Origin: Thiobacillus sp.
Lineage (GTDB): Bacteria > Pseudomonadota > Gammaproteobacteria > Burkholderiales > Thiobacillaceae
DNA length: 64,000 bases
Direction of reading: 5' to 3'
Assembly (NCBI GenBank): GCA_016124745.1
Contig: WGNC01000018.1
Span: forward strand, 1 to 64,000
Shown: in pieces, positions 22,588 through 31,608 of the stretch
How the letters are laid out: each line of letters opens with the position of its first letter
How positions within the stretch are numbered: position 1 is the stretch's first letter
Program-made: the position numbers and the translations under genes
Notes under the pieces: model-generated
The model's database searches: none
What the model was told of the DNA's origin: nothing
What the model saw: only the letters and a program-made list of their open reading frames with translations

Positions 22588-23497
22588 ATGCAAGATCCGC
22601 GACTGCGTGTAGAAGTCCTCAGCGGCGTGCCGGCAGCGGTCTTCCTGCATCAGTTTCCGCACAACGAACCCGCGAGGGGAAACTGCGAGCTTGTTTTCGA
22701 ACGCGATGCGCGCGAATACGACTGGCTGCTGGTATACGATGACTTGCCGGCTCGGCCGGGCGAGGCGAAGAGAACCACGCGCGAGGATCTGGCATGCCCG
22801 CGTGCGCATACCCTGCTGGTCACCAGTGAGCCGCCGTCGGCGAAAATCTATGGCAATGACTTCAGCCGACAGTTCGGCATGGTACTGACCAGACGCTCGA
22901 GTGGGCGTTGCCGCATCCGCAGCGGATATTCTCGCAGCCTGCGCGGCATTGATACGATGGCATAGGGAGTCGCGGGATCATCCCTTTCGACAGCTTCGGC
23001 CCCGCTACCCGCGCAAGCTGGACGACAAGGCAGACTGTCTGCTTGATTGCCATTATCACATCGCGATCGAAAATCATGTCGGCGAACACCACTGGGCCGC
23101 GAAACTCGCCTACCCGTTTCCGGGCCTGACGCTGCCATTCTATTTTGGCTGTCCCAAAGCAGAAGCGTACTTCCCGCCTGACAACTTCATTCGCGTCGAC
23201 ATTCATGACCCGGTAGGCGCGCTCGAAATCATGCGCACGGCGATTGCCAGCAAGGAGCATGAAAAGGGCCTGCCGGCATTGATCGAGGCCAGGCGACGTG
23301 TCATATATGAGCACAATCTGTTTGCCGTGGCCGCGCGAGAGAGCGAATGCTTTCATCGGATCGACGCAGGCTTGGAGGCAGGGGCCGTGATCCTGTCGCG
23401 ACGTGCCTTGACGCTGTCCAGTCCGGCGGCGCTGCGGGATTTTGTCGGCAAGCTGCGCCGGCGGCTCCAGCATCTGCCCGGCGCGCTCAAGGCCTGA
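22588..23497 (+). pseudogene. Decayed GT10 (fucosyltransferase-like) glycosyltransferase
   Basis: The N-terminal part reads well from 22588 (VEVLSGVPAAVFLHQFPHN to about 22880). After ACC at about 22890 the sense continues in another frame (TLEWALPHPQRIFSQPARH), meets an in-frame TGA where Trp is expected, and goes on as YDGIGSR. From about 23005 to 23497 a third frame gives the conserved C-terminal part (HIAIENHVGEHHWAAKLAYP and GCPKAEAYFPP), which resembles the fucosyltransferase signature. About 50 residues that should link the halves are missing. So at least one frameshift, one nonsense change and one internal deletion are present. Family assignment is from motif memory. Confidence 0.75.
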
Positions 23498-23527
23498 GGC
23501 CGGCTCGCAGGAGAGCCGGATCGGGAA

Positions 23528-24658
23528 TCAGCGACGTGGCGTGCGTGCCAGTTGCTCGTAGAGCGCCAGCGTCTGGTCAAGCATGCTCTGTCGCGGGAAG
23601 AATTCGCCCGCCGGAACTGGCTCGGGGCTTTGCAGCAGTTGCGCGATACGCTGGCAGACCTCGTCGATGCTGCCGAGAGGGAGCAGCCCAACGGGATAGA
23701 TGGTTCGCAGGATTTCGCCAACGCCGCCATGATCGTAGCCTGCTGTCGGCACACCCAATCGCAGCGCTTCCAGGGTGGTGCGTCCAAACGATTCGGGCTG
23801 CGTCGAGAGCGACAGCACCAGATCGGAAATGGCGAGGATGTTCTTCAGGTCGTCACGCTGGCCGGTAAAACCGATATCGGATTCCAGACCCATGCTGCGC
23901 ACGCGGTAGCGCAGTTTCTGCAGATAGCGCTGCTTGGAAGAGGATGCGCCACCGACGATCAGCCCGTGTACGGCGAGCCCGCGCCGCTTCAACCGGGAAA
24001 TCAGCTCGATGAAATCCTCGTGCCCTTTGAGCCGGGTAATGCGGCCGGGCAGCGTGATCAGCTGCTTGCCCGCGGCCCGGGGAAACTGCTCGAAGAACGC
24101 CTGCTGCCAGGCCGCCTCGGGTTTCCAGCCGTGGGGATAATCCTGCCCTTCGACCCCGCGATGAATGACCTGAATGCGCCACGGCAGGGTATCGGGATAT
24201 TCACGCAGGATGTAGTCACGCACGGTATTGGACACTGCGATCACCTGCTCGCCTCGCGCCATGATGCGGCTATAGCGATTGACGCCGTAGAGGCCATGCA
24301 CGGTGGTGACAAATCGTGGACGTGTCATCGGATTCATGCCGCGCCAGGCAAGGTAGGCGATCCAGGCCGGCACGCGGGAGCGTGCGTGGACAATGTCGAC
24401 TTTCTGCTCCAGCAGGAATTTGCGCAGCTTGCCGACGAGCAGCAGGGTCTTGAATGTCTTTTCTCCGATGGGCCAGGCGAAATGTTCGGCACCGGATTCG
24501 AGCAGGGCGGGGACCTGGCGCCCACCGGCCGACATCACCAGCGCGCGATGACCGTGATTAACCAGTTCGCGGGCCACTTCCAGGGTGCCGCGCTCGACAC
24601 CACCGGATTCCAGCGCGGGCAACATTTGCAAAACAGTCAGTTTGATTCCTTCAGCCAT
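23528..24658 (-). CDS. GT4-family glycosyltransferase
   Basis: A retaining GT-B fold glycosyltransferase, probably adding a sugar to LPS or exopolysaccharide in the cytoplasm. The 376 residues open with VLQMLPALESGGVERGTLEVA, the donor/acceptor-side motif common in WaaG-like enzymes. The C-terminal domain has PGRITRLKGHEDFI and the nucleotide-sugar E-x7-E element in PESFGRTTLEALRLGVPTAG near residue 300. It overlaps the upstream ELM1-like gene by 8 bases on the minus strand, so the two are cotranscribed. Substrates are not evident. Confidence 0.88.
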   Translation of the reverse strand: MAEGIKLTVLQMLPALESGGVERGTLEVARELVNHGHRALVMSAGGRQVPALLESGAEHFAWPIGEKTFKTLLLVGKLRKFLLEQKVDIVHARSRVPAWIAYLAWRGMNPMTRPRFVTTVHGLYGVNRYSRIMARGEQVIAVSNTVRDYILREYPDTLPWRIQVIHRGVEGQDYPHGWKPEAAWQQAFFEQFPRAAGKQLITLPGRITRLKGHEDFIELISRLKRRGLAVHGLIVGGASSSKQRYLQKLRYRVRSMGLESDIGFTGQRDDLKNILAISDLVLSLSTQPESFGRTTLEALRLGVPTAGYDHGGVGEILRTIYPVGLLPLGSIDEVCQRIAQLLQSPEPVPAGEFFPRQSMLDQTLALYEQLARTPRR

Positions 24659-25595
24659 TCGTTTTCTTCTTCAGCCACGCGAGTATCCAGCCGGCACAGC
24701 GGTCCGCCTCGGCCAGCGGGTGCAGGTTGGGGTGCAGTTTGCCGTGTGCGCACCAGTTGGAGAAGCGGGTGACGCGCTGCGCGTCGGCGAGATGGGCAAT
24801 CGCACCGCCGACACGGCTTCTCGAATTCACCGGCAGGTCGAACACGCCGACATCGGCACCCGCGGTCAATGCTTCGAACACCATCGAGGCACTGTCGGGC
24901 GTGACCCAGACGGTGCCGCATCGTGCGAACTGCTCGGGCAACCAGCCGGGCGTGGTGGCGGTGTGGGGGACGACAGTGAGCCTGGGATGCGGCGTCAGCT
25001 GCGCCAGAAACTCTTCGGGCGTGCGGCGCGACGTGGTGAGCGTCCAGTGGGTATCGGGTGAGTGCGCCAGGATGCTGCGGATCTGAACCTGGATGGCATC
25101 GCTGTTCCACTCAAAATGCGGCGAGGTGCCACCGATCAGCAGCAGACCCCGGGTCGCATCGCGGGCAGTCGCTGGGCGGATGCGGTTGAGCGCCCCCCGG
25201 GAGATCAGCGTATTCGCGTCAGCCACGACCCCATCGTGTTCGGGCAGGATGCACAGATCGAACCAGCGACGTGGCAGGCTCGGTTTCATCAGCACCACGG
25301 TGCGCCCGCCTCGCGCGCGTCGTGCGGCCAGCACGCTCGCATGCGTGGCATGTCCTGCGCCGACGATCAGGTCCGGTTTCGGCAATTCCCTGCCCGGTGC
25401 CCGGTTCAGCATCCCTGCCAGCCAGGCGCGCCAGGCAGGCAGCGAATCGAAGACGTGAATCGAAGTGGGAGTGGCCCGAGCCAGTGCCTCGGCCAGGCCA
25501 ATCGACTGGTTCAGGTGTCCTGGCTTGCCGTCGCTGACGACCCAGACCACCAGCGGAGGATGCGTTGCACTTGACTCAGACAACGGACGGCCCAT
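24651..25595 (-). CDS. ELM1/GtrOC1-family putative glycosyltransferase
   Basis: A 314-residue protein of the DUF1022 (mitochondrial fission ELM1-like) family, which bacterial annotation treats as putative glycosyltransferases. The family opening WVVSDGKPGHLNQSIGLAEAL is at residues 18-38. LIGGTSPHFEW and the later TPDSASMVFEALTAG segment resemble the nucleotide-sugar region of GT-B enzymes. No signal peptide is visible. It is the first gene of a two-gene minus-strand unit with the GT4 enzyme. The role is inferred from family and neighbours. Confidence 0.82.
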   Translation of the reverse strand: MGRPLSESSATHPPLVVWVVSDGKPGHLNQSIGLAEALARATPTSIHVFDSLPAWRAWLAGMLNRAPGRELPKPDLIVGAGHATHASVLAARRARGGRTVVLMKPSLPRRWFDLCILPEHDGVVADANTLISRGALNRIRPATARDATRGLLLIGGTSPHFEWNSDAIQVQIRSILAHSPDTHWTLTTSRRTPEEFLAQLTPHPRLTVVPHTATTPGWLPEQFARCGTVWVTPDSASMVFEALTAGADVGVFDLPVNSRSRVGGAIAHLADAQRVTRFSNWCAHGKLHPNLHPLAEADRCAGWILAWLKKKTNG

Positions 25596-25783
25596 TGACC
25601 CCGTTTGAAAAGCCGCCCGACGGAATCGGCGATGCCCCGAGATAACGCGTCGGCCCGCAGCGGGTAAGTTCTTGATCCTTGGGCATTCGGCTGAGCATGG
25701 GCGACATGGTGAAGAGCGGCGCGTGAATGGCGCGAAGTGTAAACCATCCGTTCACGAATCGTCGGACGATGGCGTGCCTTGCC

Positions 25784-26851
25784 TCACAGCGGTTCGGCCC
25801 AGGTCCGTTCGAGAGCAGCCTGCCAGCGATAGGGTGCAGGATCGAGCACGGGCGTGACGCCTTCCATCAGATCGACCAGCAGTTCTGCGGACGCCGGCGC
25901 CAGCGTGACGCCGTAGCGGTAGTGTCCTGCATTGACGAACACGTTGTCGAAATCGGGATGGCGGTCGATGATAGGCAAGTTTTCGGGCGAGCCGGGACGC
26001 AGCCCGGCCCAGTGCCGAATGGGCTGTACCGCGGCCAGTTCGGGCAGCAAATCAGCGGCTTCGGCGTGCAGTCTTTGGCGCGTGGCCGCATCGGTCGATT
26101 TATCGAATCCCGCATCCTCCAGCGTGCTGCCGACCAGCAGGTGGCCGTCGCGGCGGGGAATCAGGTACAGCCCCTTGCGGTACAGAATCCTGTCGAGCGC
26201 GCCGGGATCGAGCTTGAACAGCAGCATCTGGCCGCGAATCGGGCGCACGTTCGGGACGCCTTCCATGCCCGGCAGGGCGGTCCCGGACCACGCGCCGGTG
26301 GCGATGACGAAGCGGTCGGCCTCGAGCAGCCCTTGTGAAGTGGAGACGGCGGTCAGCTTTCCCGAACTGGACACAAGCTTCTCCGCTGCACACGGGGTGA
26401 GGATCGTAGCGCCCAACTTCAGGGTGGCCTCGCGCAGCGCCGCGACCAGGCGGGGATTGCGGACCTGGGCGATGTCGGGCAACCAGAGCGCGTGGTCGCC
26501 GGAGTGCGCTGTCAAACCGTGCGCACTGCACCAAGCGAGTGCTGCATCAGGACTGTCGGCTTCCAGCACCGCCATCCCGCACTGCCAGTATTCGGCACTG
26601 CAATCCGACTGCGCCTCGACATCCCTGATCCAGTCCGCATAACAAGCCATCGAGCGCAGCGCCAGTCTGGAGAGCGGCTCCGCGTAATCCCACGGCAGCA
26701 GGGGAGACACGATCCCGCCTCCTGCCCACGACGATTCGCCGCCCACTTCGCCGCGATCCAGCAACGTCACGGCATGGCCGTGCCTGAGCAAGGCCAGTGC
26801 CGTACTCAGGCCGGAAACACCGCTGCCGACAATGAGCACAGAGTCTTTCAA
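25784..26851 (-). CDS. thiO: Glycine oxidase ThiO
   Basis: FAD enzyme that oxidises glycine to the imine used for the thiazole part of thiamine. The 355-residue DAO-fold protein has the dinucleotide motif VGSGVSGLSTALAL at residue 7, the ESSWAGGGIVSPLLPW segment typical of ThiO, and the C-terminal HYRYGVTLAP flavin/substrate region. No thiS, thiG or thiE gene lies next to it. It is transcribed away from a pseudopilin gene with 114 bases between them. Confidence 0.88.
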   Translation of the reverse strand: MKDSVLIVGSGVSGLSTALALLRHGHAVTLLDRGEVGGESSWAGGGIVSPLLPWDYAEPLSRLALRSMACYADWIRDVEAQSDCSAEYWQCGMAVLEADSPDAALAWCSAHGLTAHSGDHALWLPDIAQVRNPRLVAALREATLKLGATILTPCAAEKLVSSSGKLTAVSTSQGLLEADRFVIATGAWSGTALPGMEGVPNVRPIRGQMLLFKLDPGALDRILYRKGLYLIPRRDGHLLVGSTLEDAGFDKSTDAATRQRLHAEAADLLPELAAVQPIRHWAGLRPGSPENLPIIDRHPDFDNVFVNAGHYRYGVTLAPASAELLVDLMEGVTPVLDPAPYRWQAALERTWAEPL

Positions 26852-26965
26852 AATGAAGCAATCCGGGCAATAACGGGCGGCTTCCTACGACTAAAGTTGT
26901 ATATCCAGGCCGGGTGTGCAATGGCAACCTCCCCGGGCAGAACAACAGCCTGTCGGGAGGGAGTC

Positions 26966-27484
26966 ATGCAGCAACAAGGGTTGACCGTGGTGGAGTTGAT
27001 CGTAACGTTGGCCATAAGCTCGATTTTATTGGCGATTGCGATTCCGGGCTATGCCAATTTCATGAATTTCAATCGACTGGTCGCGGTGACCAATGATCTT
27101 GCGTCCTCAATGCAATTGGCCCGCTCGGAGGCAATCCGGCGTGGAATCCGGACGACGGTCTGCAAGAGCAGCAATCCGATGGACACCGTTCCTGCCTGCG
27201 ATTCGAGTGCCAGCTGGCAACAGGGATGGCTGGTTTTTGTGGATGGCGGAACCAAAGGGGTGGTCGATGCCGGAGACCCGATCCTGAGAGTCCATGGCGG
27301 CGTCGCAGACGTTGGCATCACCGCCAGCAATTTCGGCGCCTATGCCAGTTTCCTCCCCAGTGGCAGCAGCCAGGGGCCCAGCGGTCTGGGCAATGGCACC
27401 TTGTACGTCTGCGTTGCCGGAAGCAGGCGAAGCCTCATCATCAATACGACCGGACGGATGCGGGTCGCCAAGGGTAGCTGCTAG
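26966..27484 (+). CDS. FimT/GspH-type pseudopilin
   Basis: A minor pilin/pseudopilin of the type IV pilus or type II secretion class. The 172 residues start MQQQG followed by LTVVELIVTLAISSILLAIAIP, the prepilin peptidase site G|LxxxE and hydrophobic N-helix. A GspH/FimT-like C-terminal domain with two cysteine-containing loops follows (CKSSNPMDTVPAC). A strong GGGAGGGA site 4 bases upstream fixes the ATG at 26966, although the frame is open far upstream. No other pilin gene is beside it. Confidence 0.85.
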   Translation: MQQQGLTVVELIVTLAISSILLAIAIPGYANFMNFNRLVAVTNDLASSMQLARSEAIRRGIRTTVCKSSNPMDTVPACDSSASWQQGWLVFVDGGTKGVVDAGDPILRVHGGVADVGITASNFGAYASFLPSGSSQGPSGLGNGTLYVCVAGSRRSLIINTTGRMRVAKGSC

Positions 27485-27539
27485 GCTCGGATACCGTGAG
27501 GCCGGAGGTCGACGCTCGCATCATGCGGATCCAGTGCCT

Positions 27540-28430
27540 TCAGCGTTCCCGTGCCCTGGCGAGCCTGGCCTTCAATTCTGGCATGACGGCCGCGGCGGCC
27601 TTCTCGCCCTCAAGGATGGCCAGGTGGCGGTCCTCGAAATCGGTGCTGCTGACGGCTGCCATCCGTGGCCGGATGACGACGTCCGCGTCCTCCAGTTCGT
27701 GGCGGCTGATGGCGTGCCCCATGATGGCGAAAGTCTGCAGCAGCACGTCCAGCGTGCCAGTGATCTTGTCCCGGCGACTCACGTTGGAGATGTCCACGGC
27801 GATGACGAAATCGGCACCCATGGTGCGCGCGGACTGTGCCGGTACCGGCGAGGTGAGGCCGCCGTCCACGTATTCGCGGCCGCTTATCTCGACGGGCTGA
27901 AACACGCCCGGCACTGCGCTGGAGGCGCGCACCGCCATGCCTGTGTTGCCCTGGCGGAAGAGCACCATCTCGCCGCTTTGCAGATCGGTGGCCACCACGC
28001 CCAGGGGCCTCGGCAGCTTCTGGATGGACAGGTTGTTCAGCTTCTTGTTGATAAAGTCCTGCAGGGCCTCGCCCTTCAGCACGCCGCGGTCGGGCAGGGT
28101 CCAGTCCGACACCATGTCTTCCTCCATCTGCAGCGCCAGCTTCTGCAGATCGAAGCCGTTCATGCCCGCAGCGTAAAGCGCCCCCACCACCGAGCCCGCG
28201 CTGGTGCCCACCACGATGTCGGGCACGATGCCCTGGGCCTCCAGTGCCTTGATCACGCCGATGTGGGCAAAGCCCCTCGCTGCACCACCACCCAGCGCCA
28301 GGGCAATCTTGAGCGGGGGTTTGGGCGTTGGAAGCGGTGTTGGTGTCGGGACGGATGGCGTTGGCTCCGGTTGCGGGGCCGCGCACGCGGAAAGCAGGGC
28401 GGCGATCAGGAGCATGGGCAGAAGGCGCAT
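27540..28430 (-). CDS. Patatin-like phospholipase, lipoprotein (RssA-like)
   Basis: A serine lipid acyl hydrolase of the patatin family, probably anchored in the envelope. From ATG 28430 the product is 296 residues with a lipoprotein signal (LLIAALLSAC), then a proline/threonine-rich linker. The patatin domain has the oxyanion loop GGGAARGFAHIGV, nucleophile motif GTSAG and the DGG of the Ser-Asp dyad (VDGGLTSPVPA). The frame is open to 28502, but the signal peptide supports the shorter start. The substrate is unknown. Confidence 0.88.
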   Translation of the reverse strand: MRLLPMLLIAALLSACAAPQPEPTPSVPTPTPLPTPKPPLKIALALGGGAARGFAHIGVIKALEAQGIVPDIVVGTSAGSVVGALYAAGMNGFDLQKLALQMEEDMVSDWTLPDRGVLKGEALQDFINKKLNNLSIQKLPRPLGVVATDLQSGEMVLFRQGNTGMAVRASSAVPGVFQPVEISGREYVDGGLTSPVPAQSARTMGADFVIAVDISNVSRRDKITGTLDVLLQTFAIMGHAISRHELEDADVVIRPRMAAVSSTDFEDRHLAILEGEKAAAAVMPELKARLARARER

Positions 28431-28589
28431 GAAAGAATCGATCTCGGGTCGGATGGCGGATGAGGTGGCGATGACGATCGAACCGGGCAGGTTTATTCCC
28501 AACCCCGACAGGATAAGGGATGGTGGACCGGTTGGCGTGAAATAAGACGGTTGCCAGCGGTAGTCGAAGGCAAGGTCGGGCAGGGGTTC

Positions 28590-29609
28590 TCAGCCCCCGG
28601 TCATTGACATGAAGCGCAGGATCTTGTGCGGTGCTTCACGAAATTCGTGACGTTCGGGCTTGAGGTTGACCGCTTCGATGATCGCCGATTCCAGTTCGAC
28701 ATCGCTGCAGCCATCTCGCAGCAGGGGGCGGAATTCGAATTTCTCGTCCTGCCCCAGGCACAGGTAGGCGGTGCCGTCGACGGCGATGCGCACGCGGTTG
28801 CAAGTTTGGCAGAAGTGCTGCGACACCGGGGTGATGAAGCCGACGTTGAACCGGCCATCGGCCGTGCCGAGGTAGCGCGCGGGGCCGCCGCCGGGGAAGG
28901 TGGTTTCGATGAGGTCGAACTGGCTGCGCAGGCGTTCCTTCACCGGCTGCAGATCCATGTATTCGGCATTGCTGCCGGTGGTGCCCATCGGCATCGCCTC
29001 GATCAATCGCAACACGAAGCCGCGCCGGATGCAGAAGGCGACCATTTCATCGATCTCGTCGTCGTTGGTGCCGGCGAGCGCCACCATGTTGAGCTTGATC
29101 GGAGAAAAGCCCGCGTCCTGCGCCACGCTCAGTCCTTTCATCACCTTGGCCAACACGTCGCGGCCGTTGATTTTTTCCACCCGTGCCTGCTGCAGCGAAT
29201 CAAGGCTGACATTGAGTCGGGTGACGCCGGCGTCCTTCAACGCCTGTGCGTGCTTGTCGAGCTGGGTGGCATTGGTCGAAAGCGACAGATCCTCGATGCC
29301 GGGCAGGGCGGCGATCCGGCCGGACAGGCCGGCGATATCGCGCCGCAATAGCGGCTCGCCGCCGGTCAAGCGGACGCGACTGACCCCAAGGCGCGCGAAG
29401 GCGCCGATCAGGCGTTCGATTTCGTCGAAGCTGAGCCAGTGTGCCGGCTCTTCGAAGCCATTGAAGCCTTCGGGGATGCAGTAGCTGCAGCGCAGGTCGC
29501 ATCGATCCGTGACAGATAGCCGCACGTAGTCGATGCGACGACCGAACCGATCGGTGAGACCGGTCCGACCGGCAAGGCCAGGTGGATCGGTAAAGTCGGC
29601 GGCGTTCAT
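28590..29609 (-). CDS. moaA: GTP 3',8-cyclase MoaA
   Basis: Radical SAM enzyme that turns GTP into 3',8-cyclo-GTP, the first step of molybdenum cofactor synthesis. The 339 residues hold the N-terminal cluster motif CDLRCSYC near residue 32, the second cluster region CQTCNRVR with a further cysteine (YLCLGQ), and the essential C-terminal Gly-Gly tail. I start at 29609 because residues before it are not family-like. It diverges from the mobB-moeA-moaD-moaE operon over an 80-base region with a ModE-like dyad. Confidence 0.95.
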   Translation of the reverse strand: MNAADFTDPPGLAGRTGLTDRFGRRIDYVRLSVTDRCDLRCSYCIPEGFNGFEEPAHWLSFDEIERLIGAFARLGVSRVRLTGGEPLLRRDIAGLSGRIAALPGIEDLSLSTNATQLDKHAQALKDAGVTRLNVSLDSLQQARVEKINGRDVLAKVMKGLSVAQDAGFSPIKLNMVALAGTNDDEIDEMVAFCIRRGFVLRLIEAMPMGTTGSNAEYMDLQPVKERLRSQFDLIETTFPGGGPARYLGTADGRFNVGFITPVSQHFCQTCNRVRIAVDGTAYLCLGQDEKFEFRPLLRDGCSDVELESAIIEAVNLKPERHEFREAPHKILRFMSMTGG

Positions 29610-29637
29610 GTCGGAGTCGGCGAAGGCTGGCAGGAAT

Positions 29638-29663
29638 GGGTTATATATGAAAAAATATAGCCC
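29638..29663. promoter_or_regulatory. ModE-like operator between moaA and mobB
   Basis: GGGTTATAT and ATATAGCCC form an inverted repeat with one mismatch, separated by 8 bases. This resembles the ModE-type layout of TATATA arms around a short AT-rich core. The site is nearly centred in the 80-base divergent spacer, about 28 bases from each start codon, so binding could affect both promoters. A stand-alone ModE-type DNA-binding protein is encoded at 37093-37449. Binding is inference. Confidence 0.6.
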
Positions 29664-29689
29664 TATTCGGTCGGGCTGACAATACGGAC

Positions 29690-30190
29690 ATGAAAGTATT
29701 CGGAATCGCAGGCTACAGCGGCAGCGGCAAGACCACGCTGATCGAGCGCGTTTTGCCGCAGTTGGCTGCACGGGGCTTGCGTGTGGCCGTCATCAAGCAT
29801 ACCCATCACGACTTCGACATCGACCGCCCTGGCAAGGACAGCTGGCGTGCGCGCGCGGCCGGCGCAACCGCGGTACTGCTGGCGTCGGATCACCGCACCG
29901 CGTTGCTGACCGAGCATCGTGACGCGCCGCCAATGCTCGGCGATCTGCTGGCGAAACTGCCGCCGTGCGACCTGGTGCTGGTCGAAGGCTACAAGCGTGA
30001 ACCCATCCCGAAGCTCGAAGTGCACCGTAGAGCAAATGCCAAACCCTGGCTGTTTCCTGACGATCCGGATATCTTGGCGGTGGCGTCCGACATCGATCCG
30101 CCCAAGGCAATTTCCCGCATCGATATCGATGCGATTCCGCAACTCACCAATTTCATTGTTGACCATGCTCTCAGCCGACCAACTGCTTGA
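29690..30190 (+). CDS. mobB: Molybdopterin-guanine dinucleotide biosynthesis protein MobB
   Basis: Small P-loop GTPase that assists MobA in attaching GMP to molybdopterin. The 166 residues begin KVFGIAGYSGSGKTTL (Walker A) and contain VAVIKHTHHDF and LVLVEGYKREPIPKLEV, all typical of MobB. mobA is not in the cluster. It begins the plus-strand moco operon, and its 3' end overlaps moeA by 26 bases. Confidence 0.93.
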   Translation: MKVFGIAGYSGSGKTTLIERVLPQLAARGLRVAVIKHTHHDFDIDRPGKDSWRARAAGATAVLLASDHRTALLTEHRDAPPMLGDLLAKLPPCDLVLVEGYKREPIPKLEVHRRANAKPWLFPDDPDILAVASDIDPPKAISRIDIDAIPQLTNFIVDHALSRPTA

Positions 30191-31358
30191 AAACCTGCTC
30201 GAACGTGCCCGCGGAGTGATGGAAACCGAGGCTGTCGCGGTGACGGCCGCGCTCGGACGCGTGCTCGCCACGCCGCAAACCTCCTCTATCGCCGTGCCGC
30301 CGCTCGACAACAGCGCGATGGATGGGTATGCCGTGCGAGCTGCCGACGTGGCCGTGGCGGGCGTCAAACTCGCGGTGACACAGCGCATCCTTGCCGGCGC
30401 CGTCGGCGCGCCACTGATGCCCGGTACGGCGGCGCGCATCTTCACCGGCGCACCGGTACCACCGGGTGCCGATGCCGTGCTGATGCAGGAGTACTGCAGC
30501 GCCGAAGGGGAGGCCGTGGTCATCCATGCGTTGCCGCGGCCGGGCGACAACATCCGCCGCGCCGGCGAGGACATCGAGGCCGGCGCGCAGATCCTGCCTG
30601 CGGGCACTCGAATCGGAGCGGCTGAAATGGGGCTTGCCGCGTCGGTCGGGCTGGCCGATCTGCCCGTGTTCCGTCGATTGAAAGTGGCGTGTTTTTTCAC
30701 CGGCGACGAACTGGTGACCCCCGGCGCACCGCTCTCGTCTGGCCAGATATACAATTCCAACCGCTATACGCTGACCGGGCTGTTGCACGAACTCGGCTGC
30801 GAACTGATCGATCTCGGCATCGTGCCCGATACGCTGGAGGCGACCGAAGCTGCCCTCGCACGCGCCGCACACGAGGCCGATGTCGTCGTCACCAGCGGCG
30901 GGGTGTCGGTGGGCGAGGCGGACTACGTGAAAGCAGCAGTCGAGACCCTCGGTCACGTCGACATGTGGAAGGTCGCGATGAAGCCCGGCAAGCCGATCGT
31001 CTATGGCCGTGTGAATGATGCCGACTTCATCGGCTTGCCCGGCAACCCGGTGTCGGCTTTCGTCACCTTCTGCCTGTTCGTGCGGCCGTTCCTGTTGAAG
31101 CGCATGGGCGTTGTCGATGGGCTGTACCGCGCGTTTGCCGTGCAGGCGGACTTTGCCTGGGCGAAGGCAGGTACACGGCGCGAATTCCTGCGTGCGCAGT
31201 TGCAGTCCAGCGGCAGGCTGGCGCTGTTCCCGAACCAGAGCTCGGGCGTGCTGACCTCGTGCGCCTGGGCCGATGGCCTGGTCGATCTCGGCATCGGTCA
31301 GACCGTGCAGCCCGACGACTGGGTCCGCTTCATTCCCTTCTCGGAGCTTCTGAAATGA
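30165..31358 (+). CDS. moeA: Molybdopterin molybdenumtransferase MoeA
   Basis: Inserts molybdate into adenylylated molybdopterin to form the active cofactor. The 397 residues have the N-terminal VPPLDNSAMDGYAV motif, the IFTGAPVPPGADAV domain II segment, the catalytic domain with SGGVSVGEADYVK near residue 245 and KPGKPI, and FIGLPGNPVSAFV. The ATG at 30165 lies inside mobB and fits the family start. It overlaps moaD by ATGA, so translation is probably coupled. Confidence 0.96.
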   Translation: MLSADQLLENLLERARGVMETEAVAVTAALGRVLATPQTSSIAVPPLDNSAMDGYAVRAADVAVAGVKLAVTQRILAGAVGAPLMPGTAARIFTGAPVPPGADAVLMQEYCSAEGEAVVIHALPRPGDNIRRAGEDIEAGAQILPAGTRIGAAEMGLAASVGLADLPVFRRLKVACFFTGDELVTPGAPLSSGQIYNSNRYTLTGLLHELGCELIDLGIVPDTLEATEAALARAAHEADVVVTSGGVSVGEADYVKAAVETLGHVDMWKVAMKPGKPIVYGRVNDADFIGLPGNPVSAFVTFCLFVRPFLLKRMGVVDGLYRAFAVQADFAWAKAGTRREFLRAQLQSSGRLALFPNQSSGVLTSCAWADGLVDLGIGQTVQPDDWVRFIPFSELLK

Positions 31359-31606
31359 GGGTGCGCGTGCTCTACTTCGCCCGCCTGCGCGAGCGTTTCG
31401 GACTGGCCGAGGAAAGCGTGGAACTGGCCGGCACCCGCGTGGCCGATCTGGTCGCGTACCTGCAGGCACGTGGTGGCGTGTGGGCGGATGAACTGTCGGC
31501 AAACCGGCCGTTCCGGGTGGCGGTCAACCAGGACATCGTCGCGCTTGACGCGGCTCTGCCGGACAGCGCCGAAGTCGCGATTTTCCCGCCGGTGACCGGG
31601 GGCTGA
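31355..31606 (+). CDS. moaD: Molybdopterin synthase sulfur carrier subunit MoaD
   Basis: Ubiquitin-fold subunit whose C-terminal thiocarboxylate supplies the dithiolene sulfurs to cyclic pyranopterin. The 83 residues end PPVTGG with the required Gly-Gly, and begin RVRVLYFARLRERFGL as in the family. It overlaps the moeA stop by four bases and is followed two bases later by its partner moaE. Confidence 0.95.
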   Translation: MRVRVLYFARLRERFGLAEESVELAGTRVADLVAYLQARGGVWADELSANRPFRVAVNQDIVALDAALPDSAEVAIFPPVTGG

Positions 31607-31608
31607 AG

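Noticed and set aside
22476-22742. 88-codon open frame before the GT10 pseudogene
   Set aside because: No homology is recognised and it overlaps the well-matching N-terminal part of the pseudogene in another frame.
26492-26965. Upstream extension of the pseudopilin frame
   Set aside because: It lies antisense to thiO. A strong ribosome-binding site and the prepilin signal fix the start at 26966.
29610-29689. Possible molybdenum cofactor riboswitch before moaA
   Set aside because: The spacer is only 80 bases, shared by two divergent genes and AT-rich at its centre; it is too short for the Moco RNA fold.
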